The notes beneath the pieces are model-generated. The model was not told the origin of the DNA. It was given only the letters and a program-made list of their open reading frames with translations, and did not search any database. Of a stretch of 64,000 nucleotides of DNA, positions 36,453-43,715 are shown piece by piece. Both the position numbers and the translations under genes were made by a program. Each line of letters opens with the position of its first letter. Position 1 is the stretch's first letter. Source of the DNA: Ruminiclostridium cellobioparum subsp. termitidis CT1112 (GTDB lineage: Bacteria; Bacillota; Clostridia; Acetivibrionales; DSM-1351); the NCBI RefSeq assembly GCF_000350485.1, contig NZ_AORV01000028.1, positions 1 to 64,000 on the forward strand, written 5' to 3'.

Positions 36453-36815
36453 CTATTTGACACGCTTTATTATAAATTCTTCCTGTTTTGAAACCTGAGC
36501 TTCAATTCTGTCCAATCTGTCAGAGTGTTGTTTATAACCGTCAAATAAAGCATCGAGTTTATTTCCGTGATCGGTCTCAATTCTGAGAACAGCTTTTTTA
36601 AGCTCGATTATCTCGCTCTGCATGTTATCGATTTTGCCTTCGATAGTACCAATTTTGCCTTCGATAGTACCGATTTTGCCTTCGATAGTACCGATTTTGC
36701 CTTCGATAGTACCGATTTTGCCTTCAATAATGTCCATTCTGCTTTCGATATTACCTATTTTGCCAGATAAATCCGAATACATTTTAGTTAAAAGTTCAAA
36801 GATTTTTTCTTCCAT
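36453..36815 (-). CDS. Coiled-coil protein with tandem 7-residue repeats
   Basis: This 120-residue protein begins MEEKIFELLTKMYSDLSGKI, followed by five near-identical heptads GKIGTIE (residues about 27-62), then NMQSEIIELKKAVLRIETDH. The heptads suggest a long coiled coil. ATG 36815 follows AGGAGG. The N-terminus matches the coiled-coil protein at 37751-38059, so the two are paralogues on either side of the cotJ genes. Repeat units are encoded by almost identical 21-bp DNA units (36630-36734), so length variation between strains is likely. Function unknown. Confidence 0.75.
   Translation of the reverse strand: MEEKIFELLTKMYSDLSGKIGNIESRMDIIEGKIGTIEGKIGTIEGKIGTIEGKIGTIEGKIDNMQSEIIELKKAVLRIETDHGNKLDALFDGYKQHSDRLDRIEAQVSKQEEFIIKRVK
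36630..36734. repeat. 21-bp tandem repeat, five copies
   Basis: The unit GATTTTGCCTTCGATAGTAC plus one C repeats at 36630, 36651, 36672 and 36693, and a diverged copy at 36714. It encodes the GKIGTIE heptads on the minus strand. The low divergence points to recent expansion. Confidence 0.9.
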
Positions 36816-36934
36816 TTTATTACCTCCTTTCAAAAATAATTATATCATATGAAAATATATGTAGCCATAAAAATTTTTATTCAAGCCTATAATTTAAAAT
36901 TCTCAATTTTATGTAACCTCATCTTTTAAAATCT

Positions 36935-36943
36935 CATATCCTA
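36935..36943 (+). promoter_or_regulatory. Possible mother-cell sigma -10 box before cotJ
   Basis: CATATCCTA fits the sigma-K/sigma-E-like -10 pattern CATANNNTA and lies 42 bases upstream of cotJA. An AC dinucleotide lies at the -35 position. This is a weak call supported mainly by the gene context. Confidence 0.3.
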
Positions 36944-36984
36944 TTTATATAAAGTATATTCTACGATTAGGAAAGGAGAAAGAT

Positions 36985-37182
36985 ATGACTGAATTTGACA
37001 ATCCATATAGTCAATATACCGATTCCGACGAACGAAAATCCATGTGTGAAAAAATGGTAGTTGCTATGGCTTATGTTCCTGATCAAGATTGGGAAACACC
37101 TTATGATACACTTGGCGGACTGGACAGAGGTACATTGTTCCCAAGCCTGGATAAGCCCTGGTTGGGAGGGGGAAGCAAGTGA
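36985..37182 (+). CDS. cotJA: Spore coat protein CotJA
   Basis: This 65-residue protein contains AMAYVPDQDWETPYDTLGGL and the proline-rich tail GTLFPSLDKPWLGG, which match CotJA. AGGAAAGGAG precedes ATG 36985. CotJA, CotJB and CotJC are mother-cell proteins deposited in the inner spore coat. The stop codon overlaps the cotJB start (TGATG), so the genes are coupled. The protein appears intact. Confidence 0.9.
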   Translation: MTEFDNPYSQYTDSDERKSMCEKMVVAMAYVPDQDWETPYDTLGGLDRGTLFPSLDKPWLGGGSK

Positions 37183-37568
37183 TGAATAATAATATGACCG
37201 GAAATGTCGAGAGTCTCATGAACAATAATTTAAACAGCAACGTAGCTGCCAGCAGCAATGTAAGTAATTTGATGAATTCAAATGCAAATGTACATGCCAT
37301 GCAAAAGCTATCTGAGCGTGAAAGTATGTTATTGCAGGTGCAGGCATACGAATTTGCTCTGGTAGAAGTAGGGTTGTTCCTCGACACCCATCCCAATGAT
37401 CAAACTGCCCTGGCTTATTTTGGCCAATATCGCGAACTGAAGCATAGAGCCGTATCTGATTACACCAGAATGTATGGTCCTATAACTATGGATCATATGG
37501 ATAATGACTTATCTACATGGAGATGGATTGATAACCCATGGCCATGGGAAACAGGAAGTGAGGGATAA
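37182..37568 (+). CDS. cotJB: Spore coat protein CotJB
   Basis: This 128-residue protein has an Asn/Met-rich N-terminal extension of about 45 residues (repeated NNN/NSN) followed by the CotJB domain: QAYEFALVEVGLFLDTHPND, ALAYFGQYRELKHRAV, YGPITMDHMD and a Trp-rich end WRWIDNPWPWE. GGAGGGGG lies upstream of ATG 37182; a GTG one codon earlier is an alternative. The extension is longer than the Bacillus protein (about 87 residues). It is followed two bases later by the broken cotJC. Confidence 0.9.
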   Translation: MNNNMTGNVESLMNNNLNSNVAASSNVSNLMNSNANVHAMQKLSERESMLLQVQAYEFALVEVGLFLDTHPNDQTALAYFGQYRELKHRAVSDYTRMYGPITMDHMDNDLSTWRWIDNPWPWETGSEG

Positions 37569-37570
37569 AT

Positions 37571-37684
37571 ATGTGGGTTTATGAAAAAAAATTACAATAC
37601 CCGGTCAAAATAGCTCAACCAAATGCCAAACTGGCAAAGGTTATTATAACTCAACTTGGCGGGCCCGTTTTCATGTTTTTCTAA
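37571..37684 (+). pseudogene. cotJC: cotJC 5' fragment, interrupted after about 32 codons
   Basis: The fragment starts MWVYEKKLQYPVKIAQPN and continues to IITQLGGP, the conserved N-terminus of CotJC, a manganese-catalase-like coat protein of about 190 residues. Homologues continue DGEL after GGP; here the frame reads VFMFF and stops. GAGGG precedes the ATG. The break at about 37661-37667 coincides with the start of a mobile region whose recombinase gene lies 0.4 kb away. The remaining 155 or so codons were not found up to 64000, so the gene is either split by a long element or truncated. Confidence 0.85.
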
Positions 37685-37750
37685 ATCATGTATTAGGCTT
37701 GTCCGGCCCAAGACAATAGGCAGTTTGAATATTTCTTGAGAGGGTTAAAA

Positions 37751-38059
37751 TTACAGTATTTCTTTTTTACCGCCTTTTATTACGGTGATCTCTACATCCT
37801 GCTTTTCAAGCTTATTATTGATTATCTCAATGGCTTTTTCCTGATTCGTTAGTTTCTCATATACCATCTGGTAACCTTCCAAAGAAGCTTTTATATCAGG
37901 CTTTATTTCATTTTCTATACATGTTTCAATTTTGGTCAATCTTGTATTTGTTTCTTTCATTTCTTTTTCAAGTTTATCGAACTTAACTTCAATTTTATCA
38001 AACTTACCGGAAAACTCATTATACATTTTCGTTAAAAGCTCAAAAGTTTTATCTTCCAT
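37751..38059 (-). CDS. Coiled-coil protein, paralogue of the 36453-36815 protein
   Basis: This 102-residue protein starts MEDKTFELLTKMYNEFSGKF and is almost wholly coiled coil (FDKIEVKFDKLEKEMKETNT, then LTNQEKAIEIINNKLEKQD). Its first 20 residues match the repeat-containing protein outside cotJ. GGAGGTCATAG precedes ATG 38059. It lies between the cotJC break and the recombinase, 36 bases from the recombinase stop, in the same direction. Such small coiled-coil proteins are common in clostridia and have no established role; an accessory factor for recombination is a possibility only. Confidence 0.7.
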   Translation of the reverse strand: MEDKTFELLTKMYNEFSGKFDKIEVKFDKLEKEMKETNTRLTKIETCIENEIKPDIKASLEGYQMVYEKLTNQEKAIEIINNKLEKQDVEITVIKGGKKEIL

Positions 38060-38094
38060 CTATGACCTCCAATATGTTGTTTTAGGTATAAACA

Positions 38095-39750
38095 TTATAT
38101 CATAAAATTTAAAAATATAACCATGATTTTATTCTTCAAAGGTATATTCAAATGTAAGATTATAGCCATCACCGATAATAATTTTTTTATAATTTTTCTA
38201 ACTATTTCATCTTTAAGTTCATAATTAAGGTTGTTTATGTTATGAATTAAACCTTTGACTTTCTCCTTTATTTCAAAATATCTGTCCTCAAGATTATCAA
38301 CCTTTTTCAATTTTTGATCCAGAAGAAGAAGCTTTTTTTCAAGTTGTGATTTTTGATCTCTAAGTTCATTAAGCCTTATCCTGTACTCATCCAATGTTAT
38401 GGCGTCAGCCTCAAAAGCTAACTGCTGTTTTTTAACTGCAAAATTAGTATTATCCAGCTTATCTTTGACTATCTCACGGTCTTTCTTATCTTTTTCCAGC
38501 TTCAGATCATAAATGTATTGCTTTTGTCTTATTCTTTCGTCAATGATATCATTACTTGCAAACAATTCTTTTATAGCATTCATGACCATATCATCTACAA
38601 TCTCCATTCTGTAATTTGAGTTTTTATTTTTACAAGTTCCTGTTATCTTCTTATCGAAATAATAAAAATAATAATCATCGTCGGTTCTGTCATTTTTAGA
38701 TTTTCCTTTGGATTTATTTTTCGGAATCTTCCCCCCGAACAGTTTGTTTCCACAAGAAGAACAATAAAGCAGGCCGGATAACAAATACTTTTTAGTGCAG
38801 CTCCATTCCTTATTATCTTTTTCTTTTCTGTCCTGAATAATTTGCTGAATCCTATCAAATCTGTCTTTTGAGATCAAGGGGGGATGAGTATTCTCGCGTA
38901 CTATCCATTGATCCTGGGGCCTTACCATTCTTTTGGCTTTTCCTGTACTGTCTCTGACGGTTAACGTGACATTATACATGTTTATTCCTAAATAAACCGG
39001 ATTGGACAATATATTCAGAATAGAGTTGGTTGTCCAATTATTGCCACCGCTGCTAGTCTTTATACCATGGGAATTTAGGTATTTGCATATTTTAAGCCTG
39101 CCCCATCCTCCAATAAATTTATCGACTATTAATTTGTAAATTTCCGCAGTATCCGGGTTTAAAACCAAGTGTTGTCCATCCTCGGATAACTTATAACCAA
39201 ATGCCGGCTTCGCAACGTTAGTTTTGCCTTCATTTGCCTTAATCATCTGAGTTATCTTAACCCTGGTGCTTGTAACTTTTCTTTCCTTTTGTGCAAGACC
39301 GGCATGGATAACCAGAAGAAATTCATCATCATCTGTTCTACTATCATAACCTTCCTTTATCGATATAAAAAAAGCGCCCTGGGAAACAAGGCTTCTTTTA
39401 AGTTCAATAATATCCAATATATCACGTGAAGTTCTGGATATTTCCTTAGATGCTATTCCTTTTATCTTACCAGCAGAAATGTCATTTTTTAAACGGGTCA
39501 TTTCATTTCTCAGATAACTATAAGCCCCTGTCTTTACATCTGTATAAAAATCAACAATATTATATCCGTTTATTCTGGCCCATTCATTTATGTATTTTTT
39601 TTGATTATCAATAGATGTTTTCTGACTATCTTTTTTTGTTGAAATCCTTATATAACCTCCGATGCTTAGTCCTGTTTCATCCAGAGTTTTTTTTACATCA
39701 GTGAATTCCTCAAGTCTATTTCCTTTTACCAGAGGCGGAAGGTAATCCAT
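38095..39750 (-). CDS. Large serine recombinase (second element)
   Basis: This 551-residue site-specific recombinase has a resolvase domain with nucleophile Ser in IGGYIRISTKKDSQKTSIDN, active-site region GIASKEISRTSRDI, a recombinase domain (TNVAKPAFGYKLSEDG to ILSNPVYLGINMYN), a zinc ribbon (LLYCSSCGNKLFGG) and a Lys/Asp-rich coiled coil. GGGGGATAAAG lies before ATG 39750. The last 25 residues are hydrophobic and basic, which is unusual. It is clearly different from the sigK-element recombinase. Its position next to the broken cotJC suggests it inserted the region there. Confidence 0.9.
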   Translation of the reverse strand: MDYLPPLVKGNRLEEFTDVKKTLDETGLSIGGYIRISTKKDSQKTSIDNQKKYINEWARINGYNIVDFYTDVKTGAYSYLRNEMTRLKNDISAGKIKGIASKEISRTSRDILDIIELKRSLVSQGAFFISIKEGYDSRTDDDEFLLVIHAGLAQKERKVTSTRVKITQMIKANEGKTNVAKPAFGYKLSEDGQHLVLNPDTAEIYKLIVDKFIGGWGRLKICKYLNSHGIKTSSGGNNWTTNSILNILSNPVYLGINMYNVTLTVRDSTGKAKRMVRPQDQWIVRENTHPPLISKDRFDRIQQIIQDRKEKDNKEWSCTKKYLLSGLLYCSSCGNKLFGGKIPKNKSKGKSKNDRTDDDYYFYYFDKKITGTCKNKNSNYRMEIVDDMVMNAIKELFASNDIIDERIRQKQYIYDLKLEKDKKDREIVKDKLDNTNFAVKKQQLAFEADAITLDEYRIRLNELRDQKSQLEKKLLLLDQKLKKVDNLEDRYFEIKEKVKGLIHNINNLNYELKDEIVRKIIKKLLSVMAIILHLNIPLKNKIMVIFLNFMI

Positions 39751-39877
39751 TTACTTTATCCCCCTTTATTTTCAGGTTATAGGCTTTTTTTTCAGTACCA
39801 GGAGTTTGAGTCTCTGAATCAATTGCTTTTTTTATTAAAATTTCAATAACATCATCCAACACATCAATTTTAGTCAT
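39716..39877 (-). CDS. Small protein overlapping the recombinase start (53 aa)
   Basis: A frame beginning MTKIDVLDDVIEILIKKAID at ATG 39877, with ATTGGGGGTG upstream, runs 53 codons and overlaps the recombinase start by 35 bases. The site is strong, so translation coupled to the recombinase is likely. The first 20 residues are an amphipathic helix and the rest is polar. I recognise no family; a leader or directionality factor is conceivable. Confidence 0.55.
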   Translation of the reverse strand: MTKIDVLDDVIEILIKKAIDSETQTPGTEKKAYNLKIKGDKVNGLPSASGKRK

Positions 39878-39943
39878 ATTATTCACCCCCAATACAATAT
39901 ATGATTTTTTAAATCAAATGTGATTTAATAATGATAACCAGTA

Positions 39944-40079
39944 TTTCACAACACATTCATGCACTGGAATGATCTTTTTTAAATCCCAGTACATGATCTA
40001 TTGTGAAATAAAACAAACTTCCTTTTCGCCAATTCCAACTTTAACTACGATTCCTCGCAGGGTTTAAGCTCATGTCTCC
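39944..40079. repeat. 136-bp repeat, copy 1, with long hairpin
   Basis: TTTCACAA opens and TTGTGAAA (40001-40008) closes an imperfect 24-bp stem (CATGCACTGG pairing with CCCAGTACATG). About 70 further bases ending GCAGGGTTTAAGCTCATG follow. The same sequence recurs at 41554-41689 in the same orientation with only a few differences. It is non-coding and could be a MITE-like or recombination sequence. Confidence 0.9.
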
Positions 40080-40088
40080 ACTTCAGAT

Positions 40089-40271
40089 TTAATCAAAAAT
40101 TTTTTTCGTCTCTACTTTTAAAGCTGAAGCGATCTTTTCTAATGTTTGGTATGTTGAATTACATCTCTTTCCAGCTTCGAGTAAGTTCAAATATGAATAA
40201 CTTAGTTCTGCAAGTTTTCTTAATGAGAGTTTATTTTTCTTTCTCAATTCCTTTATCATTAATAAATTCAT
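40089..40271 (-). CDS. XRE-family helix-turn-helix protein (60 aa)
   Basis: The 60 residues form one Cro/CI-type HTH (MIKELRKKNKLSLRKLAELS, then YSYLNLLEAGKRCNST, QTLEKIASALKV). No strong ribosome binding site is seen, so the start may be at MNLL or MIKEL. It lies directly beside the first 136-bp repeat and diverges from the membrane gene at 40376, so it probably regulates that promoter. Confidence 0.72.
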   Translation of the reverse strand: MNLLMIKELRKKNKLSLRKLAELSYSYLNLLEAGKRCNSTYQTLEKIASALKVETKKIFD

Positions 40272-40291
40272 AATTTTGCCTAAAAAACAAT

Positions 40292-40320
40292 TTGAACCAA
40301 ATATAAAAATATTGTATTAT
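40292..40320 (+). promoter_or_regulatory. Sigma-A-type promoter for the 40376 membrane gene
   Basis: TTGAAC (40292-40297) and TATTAT (40315-40320) are 17 bases apart, in the gap between the divergent XRE gene and the membrane gene. Confidence 0.55.
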
Positions 40321-40375
40321 TATGTAAAATGTGTCTACTGATAGCATACACATTTGTTGATAAAGGAGAATTTAT

Positions 40376-41155
40376 ATGAGCTACAATTTTTTTATGGGAT
40401 TAGTTGCTGTTGCATCACTAGTTGTTTCAATAATAGGTATTATTAAATAAAACAATGCACTAAGCATTTCAAGTACAGTTAATAATAAATATCAAGCCAT
40501 CATTTATAACCCAAATGGCGAAATTAAGAACTCTATGAATTCTGATCCTGAAGAATGGATATGGTTTAAACAAGTACTACTACTAATATCCTTTATGATA
40601 GGCCTATATTTTTACTTCTCTTACTTTGAAATATCCTTTTTAGTCCTTAGCTTTATAAATCTGGTATGCGTCATTTCACTATTTATTTTTTCAAGGTCTA
40701 ATAAGAATGTTTCCTATATAAAATATTTAAATATAAAACTTGTAACATTAATACTAACATCTATATATATCTTTATATCTCAATTTAAAACATTTATCCC
40801 AAAGGACTTTGATGTTAAATTATTTTCATCAGATACAATAGATTTCAAAACAATTGGAACGTTTATTGTTAGCAGTATAAAGATTGGTATCGATGGCGCC
40901 AGGTACACTTTTTTTGTTGCTCCATTTGATATACGCTGTTTTTTGATAAGTAGAATGTTTTTTCTATTGGTTATTATCGTTTACTTCATAGATATATTTA
41001 TATCTATATATAAGATGTCAAAAGGAAAGTACACTCGGTACTCAAACGCAAAATTGACTATGAATATCATACTGTTTAATTCTATATGTCTGCTTTTAGT
41101 TATCAATATTGTGTATAAGGTTATTCCTTATCTTCAGGCCGCTTTTTCTCTATAA
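40376..41155 (+). pseudogene. Membrane protein gene with in-frame TAA after 24 codons
   Basis: ATG 40376 has AAAGGAG at good spacing and opens a 24-residue hydrophobic peptide (MSYNFFMGLVAVASLVVSII, then GIIK) ended by TAA at 40448-40450. The same frame continues without a stop for 235 codons, through NNALSISSTVNN to a 206-codon part from ATG 40535 with several membrane helices (VLLLISFMIGLYFYFSYFEI, LVTLILTSIYIFISQF). The downstream ATG has no ribosome binding site, so this looks like one gene of about 258 residues with a nonsense codon. A stand-alone 24-residue membrane peptide or stop read-through are alternatives. Confidence 0.65.
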
Positions 41156-41525
41156 CCTTCTTTAAAAGTATTAAAAAGAGTGTACTGACTACTGGTATCA
41201 TATATAGATATATACTGCTACAATACTCATAATAAAGGAAATAGCCTAAATACATAAAAATTAAAGTAAAATCTAACAGTATTAATTTTAGCCTAATTCT
41301 TATTTCATAGGATTGCTTAATGAATTTTATTATCAATTCAATACTAAGCATAACTATTGAAAATAGCATTGCACCCTTAAAAACAGTTAAAACACCATAT
41401 TTATTTATTGCATTCGCATAGCCTGGAATGGCATAAATGCCAAATCCAATAAGTTGATAAAAATAAATAATACGATCTTTCCCTGAAAATATTATTTTTG
41501 ACCAAAAAATTGATATAAGTTTCAT
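41121..41525 (-). CDS. Small hypothetical membrane protein (134 aa)
   Basis: This protein has about four hydrophobic segments (IIYFYQLIGFGIYAIPGY, GVLTVFKGAMLFSIVMLSIE, ILLDFTLIFMYLGYFLYY, YLYMIPVVSTLFLILL) and a charged tail KKVIEKKRPEDKE. AAAGGATAGG precedes ATG 41525. It converges with and overlaps the 3' end of the membrane gene at 40376-41155 by 35 bases. Both lie between the two 136-bp repeats. No family recognised. Confidence 0.6.
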   Translation of the reverse strand: MKLISIFWSKIIFSGKDRIIYFYQLIGFGIYAIPGYANAINKYGVLTVFKGAMLFSIVMLSIELIIKFIKQSYEIRIRLKLILLDFTLIFMYLGYFLYYEYCSSIYLYMIPVVSTLFLILLKKVIEKKRPEDKE

Positions 41526-41553
41526 TATTACCTATCCTTTCTTCATTCGAAAA

Positions 41554-41689
41554 TTTCACAACACATTCATGCACTGGAATGATCTTTTTTAAATCCCAGT
41601 ACATGATCTATTGTGAAATAAAACAAACTTCCTTTTCGCCAATTCCAACTTTAACTACGATTCCTCGCAGGGTTTAACCTCATGGCTCC
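41554..41689. repeat. 136-bp repeat, copy 2
   Basis: This direct copy of 39944-40079 includes the same TTTCACAA/TTGTGAAA hairpin (41554-41618). Differences are confined to the last 20 bases (GCTCATGT against CCTCATGG). The copies bracket a 1.5-kb segment with the XRE and membrane genes. Confidence 0.9.
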
Positions 41690-42152
41690 CTCCGGTATTT
41701 CAGCAGCCTTTCCGTGCCAGGTATATTACCTCATTATTTATCCATGTGCATGCTGAATGCATTACTCTTTATACATGGAACACAGATATACACAACTGCT
41801 GTATAATTGGCTCTACATGCCACTAATCTATATTACTGTCGCATTTCCAAGCATTAGGCCCATCTCACATTTGACTATTGAGCAGAACAATATACTCCTA
41901 CGAAAATCAAAAAAATATCTAAAACGTAGGAAATATATGCCTTTACTCCTCTTTGCTGTTGACGGATGCCTAAGAGACCGATACAATATATTTGATGACA
42001 TATTTATGTTGTCAAGGATCAAGGGCAGGCGGCCATAGAAAGTTGTTTACGCGTGTTATGTTTCGCCTTTTTTTATAAACTGCAGTTGCAATTTATAGAA
42101 AAACGCCCTATAATAAGAATTACAAAGGTTGCTTTGAACAGAGCACCTAAAC
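41690..42152. other. Stretch without a supported gene
   Basis: Open frames exist here on both strands (for example 41757-42038 on the plus strand) but lack ribosome binding sites and recognisable domains. I see no RNA gene or clear regulatory structure. Confidence 0.5.
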
Positions 42153-42353
42153 TTAATAGTTTTTGTAAGAAACTATCGGATACTCAGTGGTTGCGACACT
42201 GGGTATTTTTCGTTTAGGGATTCTTATTTTAACTTCTTTTTCAATAACCCCTGCAAATCTAAACTTCGATATAAGTAATCCACCTATAAAGAAACCACCG
42301 ATGAAACCAAGAATAAACACTTGCAATACGTGAGAAAATGTATAAAGATGCAT
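42153..42353 (-). CDS. Small membrane protein (66 aa)
   Basis: GGAGGTGG precedes ATG 42353. Residues 8-30 form one glycine-rich membrane helix (VLQVFILGFIGGFFIGGLLI) followed by a basic cytoplasmic tail (IRIPKRKIPSVATTEYPIVS). It lies 13 bases after the 157-residue gene and belongs to the operon begun by the XRE gene at 43095. Unknown function. Confidence 0.65.
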   Translation of the reverse strand: MHLYTFSHVLQVFILGFIGGFFIGGLLISKFRFAGVIEKEVKIRIPKRKIPSVATTEYPIVSYKNY

Positions 42354-42366
42354 ACTCCACCTCCTT

Positions 42367-42840
42367 TCAATACCATTTTGTGGCAGAAATCACATACTGC
42401 CATTCCTTACTTTTGCCATTTTTATACTCAAAGCGTAGGTAATTTTGCTTTTCAGTGTAAGAACATGGTATGGTTTTAAACTTTTTATCCTTCCAGGTGC
42501 TTAAAACTTTTGTATCCCCATTGATATGAATTGCGGTAATCTTTCCGCCTAATGGTACAAAATAGTCATCCGTATCTTCATGCTTTCCCAGGAATTCTTC
42601 AGACAACACATAATTAATACTAAGCGGTAAAAATTCTGATCTGCTTTCAAGACCCTGAGCATTATAGAAGTGGATTATAAATTCATCAAACAACATTTTA
42701 TGCTCAAACAACAACGTGCTATAGCCGCTTATCTCAGATACCTTTACTCCGTGAACTGAATTTATATCCGAATGACTTCTTATCTTGAATTCATCCAGAC
42801 CGTTTGCCAGGTAAATGTTTTTAATTTGATTTATATTCAT
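42367..42840 (-). CDS. Hypothetical protein (157 aa)
   Basis: The start is MNINQIKNIYLANGL at ATG 42840 after GAGAGG; an upstream six-codon extension is not needed. It is a soluble alpha/beta protein with no membrane segment; the C-terminus is Lys/Trp/Tyr-rich (WKDKKFKTIPCSYTEKQNYL, GKSKEWQYVISATKWY). I do not recognise a family. It follows a small XRE gene by 30 bases and precedes the small membrane gene. Confidence 0.6.
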   Translation of the reverse strand: MNINQIKNIYLANGLDEFKIRSHSDINSVHGVKVSEISGYSTLLFEHKMLFDEFIIHFYNAQGLESRSEFLPLSINYVLSEEFLGKHEDTDDYFVPLGGKITAIHINGDTKVLSTWKDKKFKTIPCSYTEKQNYLRFEYKNGKSKEWQYVISATKWY

Positions 42841-42870
42841 GTTTCCTCTCTTTCTCAATAATGAATCTTT

Positions 42871-43095
42871 TCAAAAATTCTTCGATGTTTCACGTAGTGT
42901 AAAAGTGGCAGCTAAAAAAATATCCTCCTTTTTACTTTCTAATACTTCGCATATTTTTGTAGCAATATTTTCTGGTATTTTTCTTTGACCATTTTCATAC
43001 ATGTTATACGTAGATAGTGCTATTCCAAGAATTCCAGCCATTTCAGCTTGTGTTTTGCCTTTTTTATTTCTTGCATTAACTAAACTTATAGTCAT
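42871..43095 (-). CDS. XRE-family regulator (74 aa)
   Basis: One HTH domain (MTISLVNARNKKGKTQAEMA, GILGIALSTYNMYENGQRKI, then PENIATKICEVLESKKEDIF) covers almost the whole protein. ATG 43095 follows GGAGGTGG. It diverges from the larger repressor at 43255 across a region with four related operator-like sites, the arrangement of a phage or ICE Cro/CI switch. Confidence 0.8.
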   Translation of the reverse strand: MTISLVNARNKKGKTQAEMAGILGIALSTYNMYENGQRKIPENIATKICEVLESKKEDIFLAATFTLRETSKNF

Positions 43096-43110
43096 AAATG
43101 CCACCTCCTA

Positions 43111-43246
43111 TTTTACAAATTGCAAAACTTTAATTTAATTATACTTTCACAATTTGTAAATGTCAATAATCTATTTTGCATTTTGTGAAAGTGCATTTAT
43201 TTAAAAATCCTGCATGATATAATAATTTTATTCACATTTAGTGAAA
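43111..43246. promoter_or_regulatory. Divergent operator region with four related sites
   Basis: TTTTACAAATTGCAAAA (43111-43127), CTTTCACAATTTGTAAA (43144-43160), TTTTGCATTTTGTGAAA (43174-43190) and TTCACATTTAGTGAAA (43231-43246) share half-sites TTTCAC or TTTGCA around an A/T centre. They lie between two divergent XRE genes and are probable repressor operators. Confidence 0.65.
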
Positions 43247-43254
43247 GGAAAATT

Positions 43255-43677
43255 ATGAAAAGTAATATATTAGGGAATAATATCCGGAAATTAAGAGAAA
43301 AATATGAACTAACTCAAATTGAGTTTGCAAAAATCTTAAATATTAGTAATACTACATTGTCCCAGTATGAGTCTGGTAACCGTATTCCCAATGATGAAAT
43401 AAAGTTAATGATCGCTGATTATTTTAAAGTTTCTCTCGATTATCTTCTTGGAAGAGAAATTAATAATTTTGATTCGTTAAGTATTGAAGAAGAAAAGAAA
43501 AAAAGAACTAGTAATAATGAAAAAAATGTAATATTAGATGATATAGAAAGTCTTAGTCCAGAAAGCAAAAAAGAATTGGAGAAATACATTCAGCTTTTAA
43601 AACTTAAAGATACTATTGATAAAAGTAAAGGCGAAATGTCATCTCACTTGACGCAAAACGTATCAGAAGGCAAATAA
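43255..43677 (+). CDS. CI-like XRE-family repressor (140 aa)
   Basis: The HTH spans residues 8-66 (NIRKLREKYELTQIEFAKIL, NISNTTLSQYESGNRIPND, VSLDYLLGRE). A polar, helical C-terminal part of 70 residues (LSPESKKELEKYIQLLKLKD) probably dimerises. GTGAAAGG lies before ATG 43255. There is no LexA-type peptidase domain, so induction by self-cleavage is not expected. It likely binds the sites at 43111-43246. Confidence 0.82.
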   Translation: MKSNILGNNIRKLREKYELTQIEFAKILNISNTTLSQYESGNRIPNDEIKLMIADYFKVSLDYLLGREINNFDSLSIEEEKKKRTSNNEKNVILDDIESLSPESKKELEKYIQLLKLKDTIDKSKGEMSSHLTQNVSEGK

Positions 43678-43715
43678 AAAAGCCTTAATTATTTACTACA
43701 TTTGGAGGAATTATT

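Noticed and set aside
36630-36734. Possible CRISPR array
   Set aside because: The units are contiguous 21-bp tandem copies without spacers and lie inside a coding frame. No cas genes are present and no other array was seen.
36567-36852. Plus-strand repetitive open frames (FAFDSTD and LPSIVPI repeats)
   Set aside because: They arise from the 21-bp tandem repeat read antisense; only the minus-strand frame has a ribosome binding site and a coiled-coil pattern.
39944-41689. Target-site duplications or a two-repeat CRISPR
   Set aside because: The repeats are 136 bp with a hairpin and enclose 1.5 kb of genes, so neither explanation fits.
41757-42038. Plus-strand open frame of 93 codons
   Set aside because: No ribosome binding site, low-quality composition and an opposing frame of similar quality; left as uncertain intergenic sequence.
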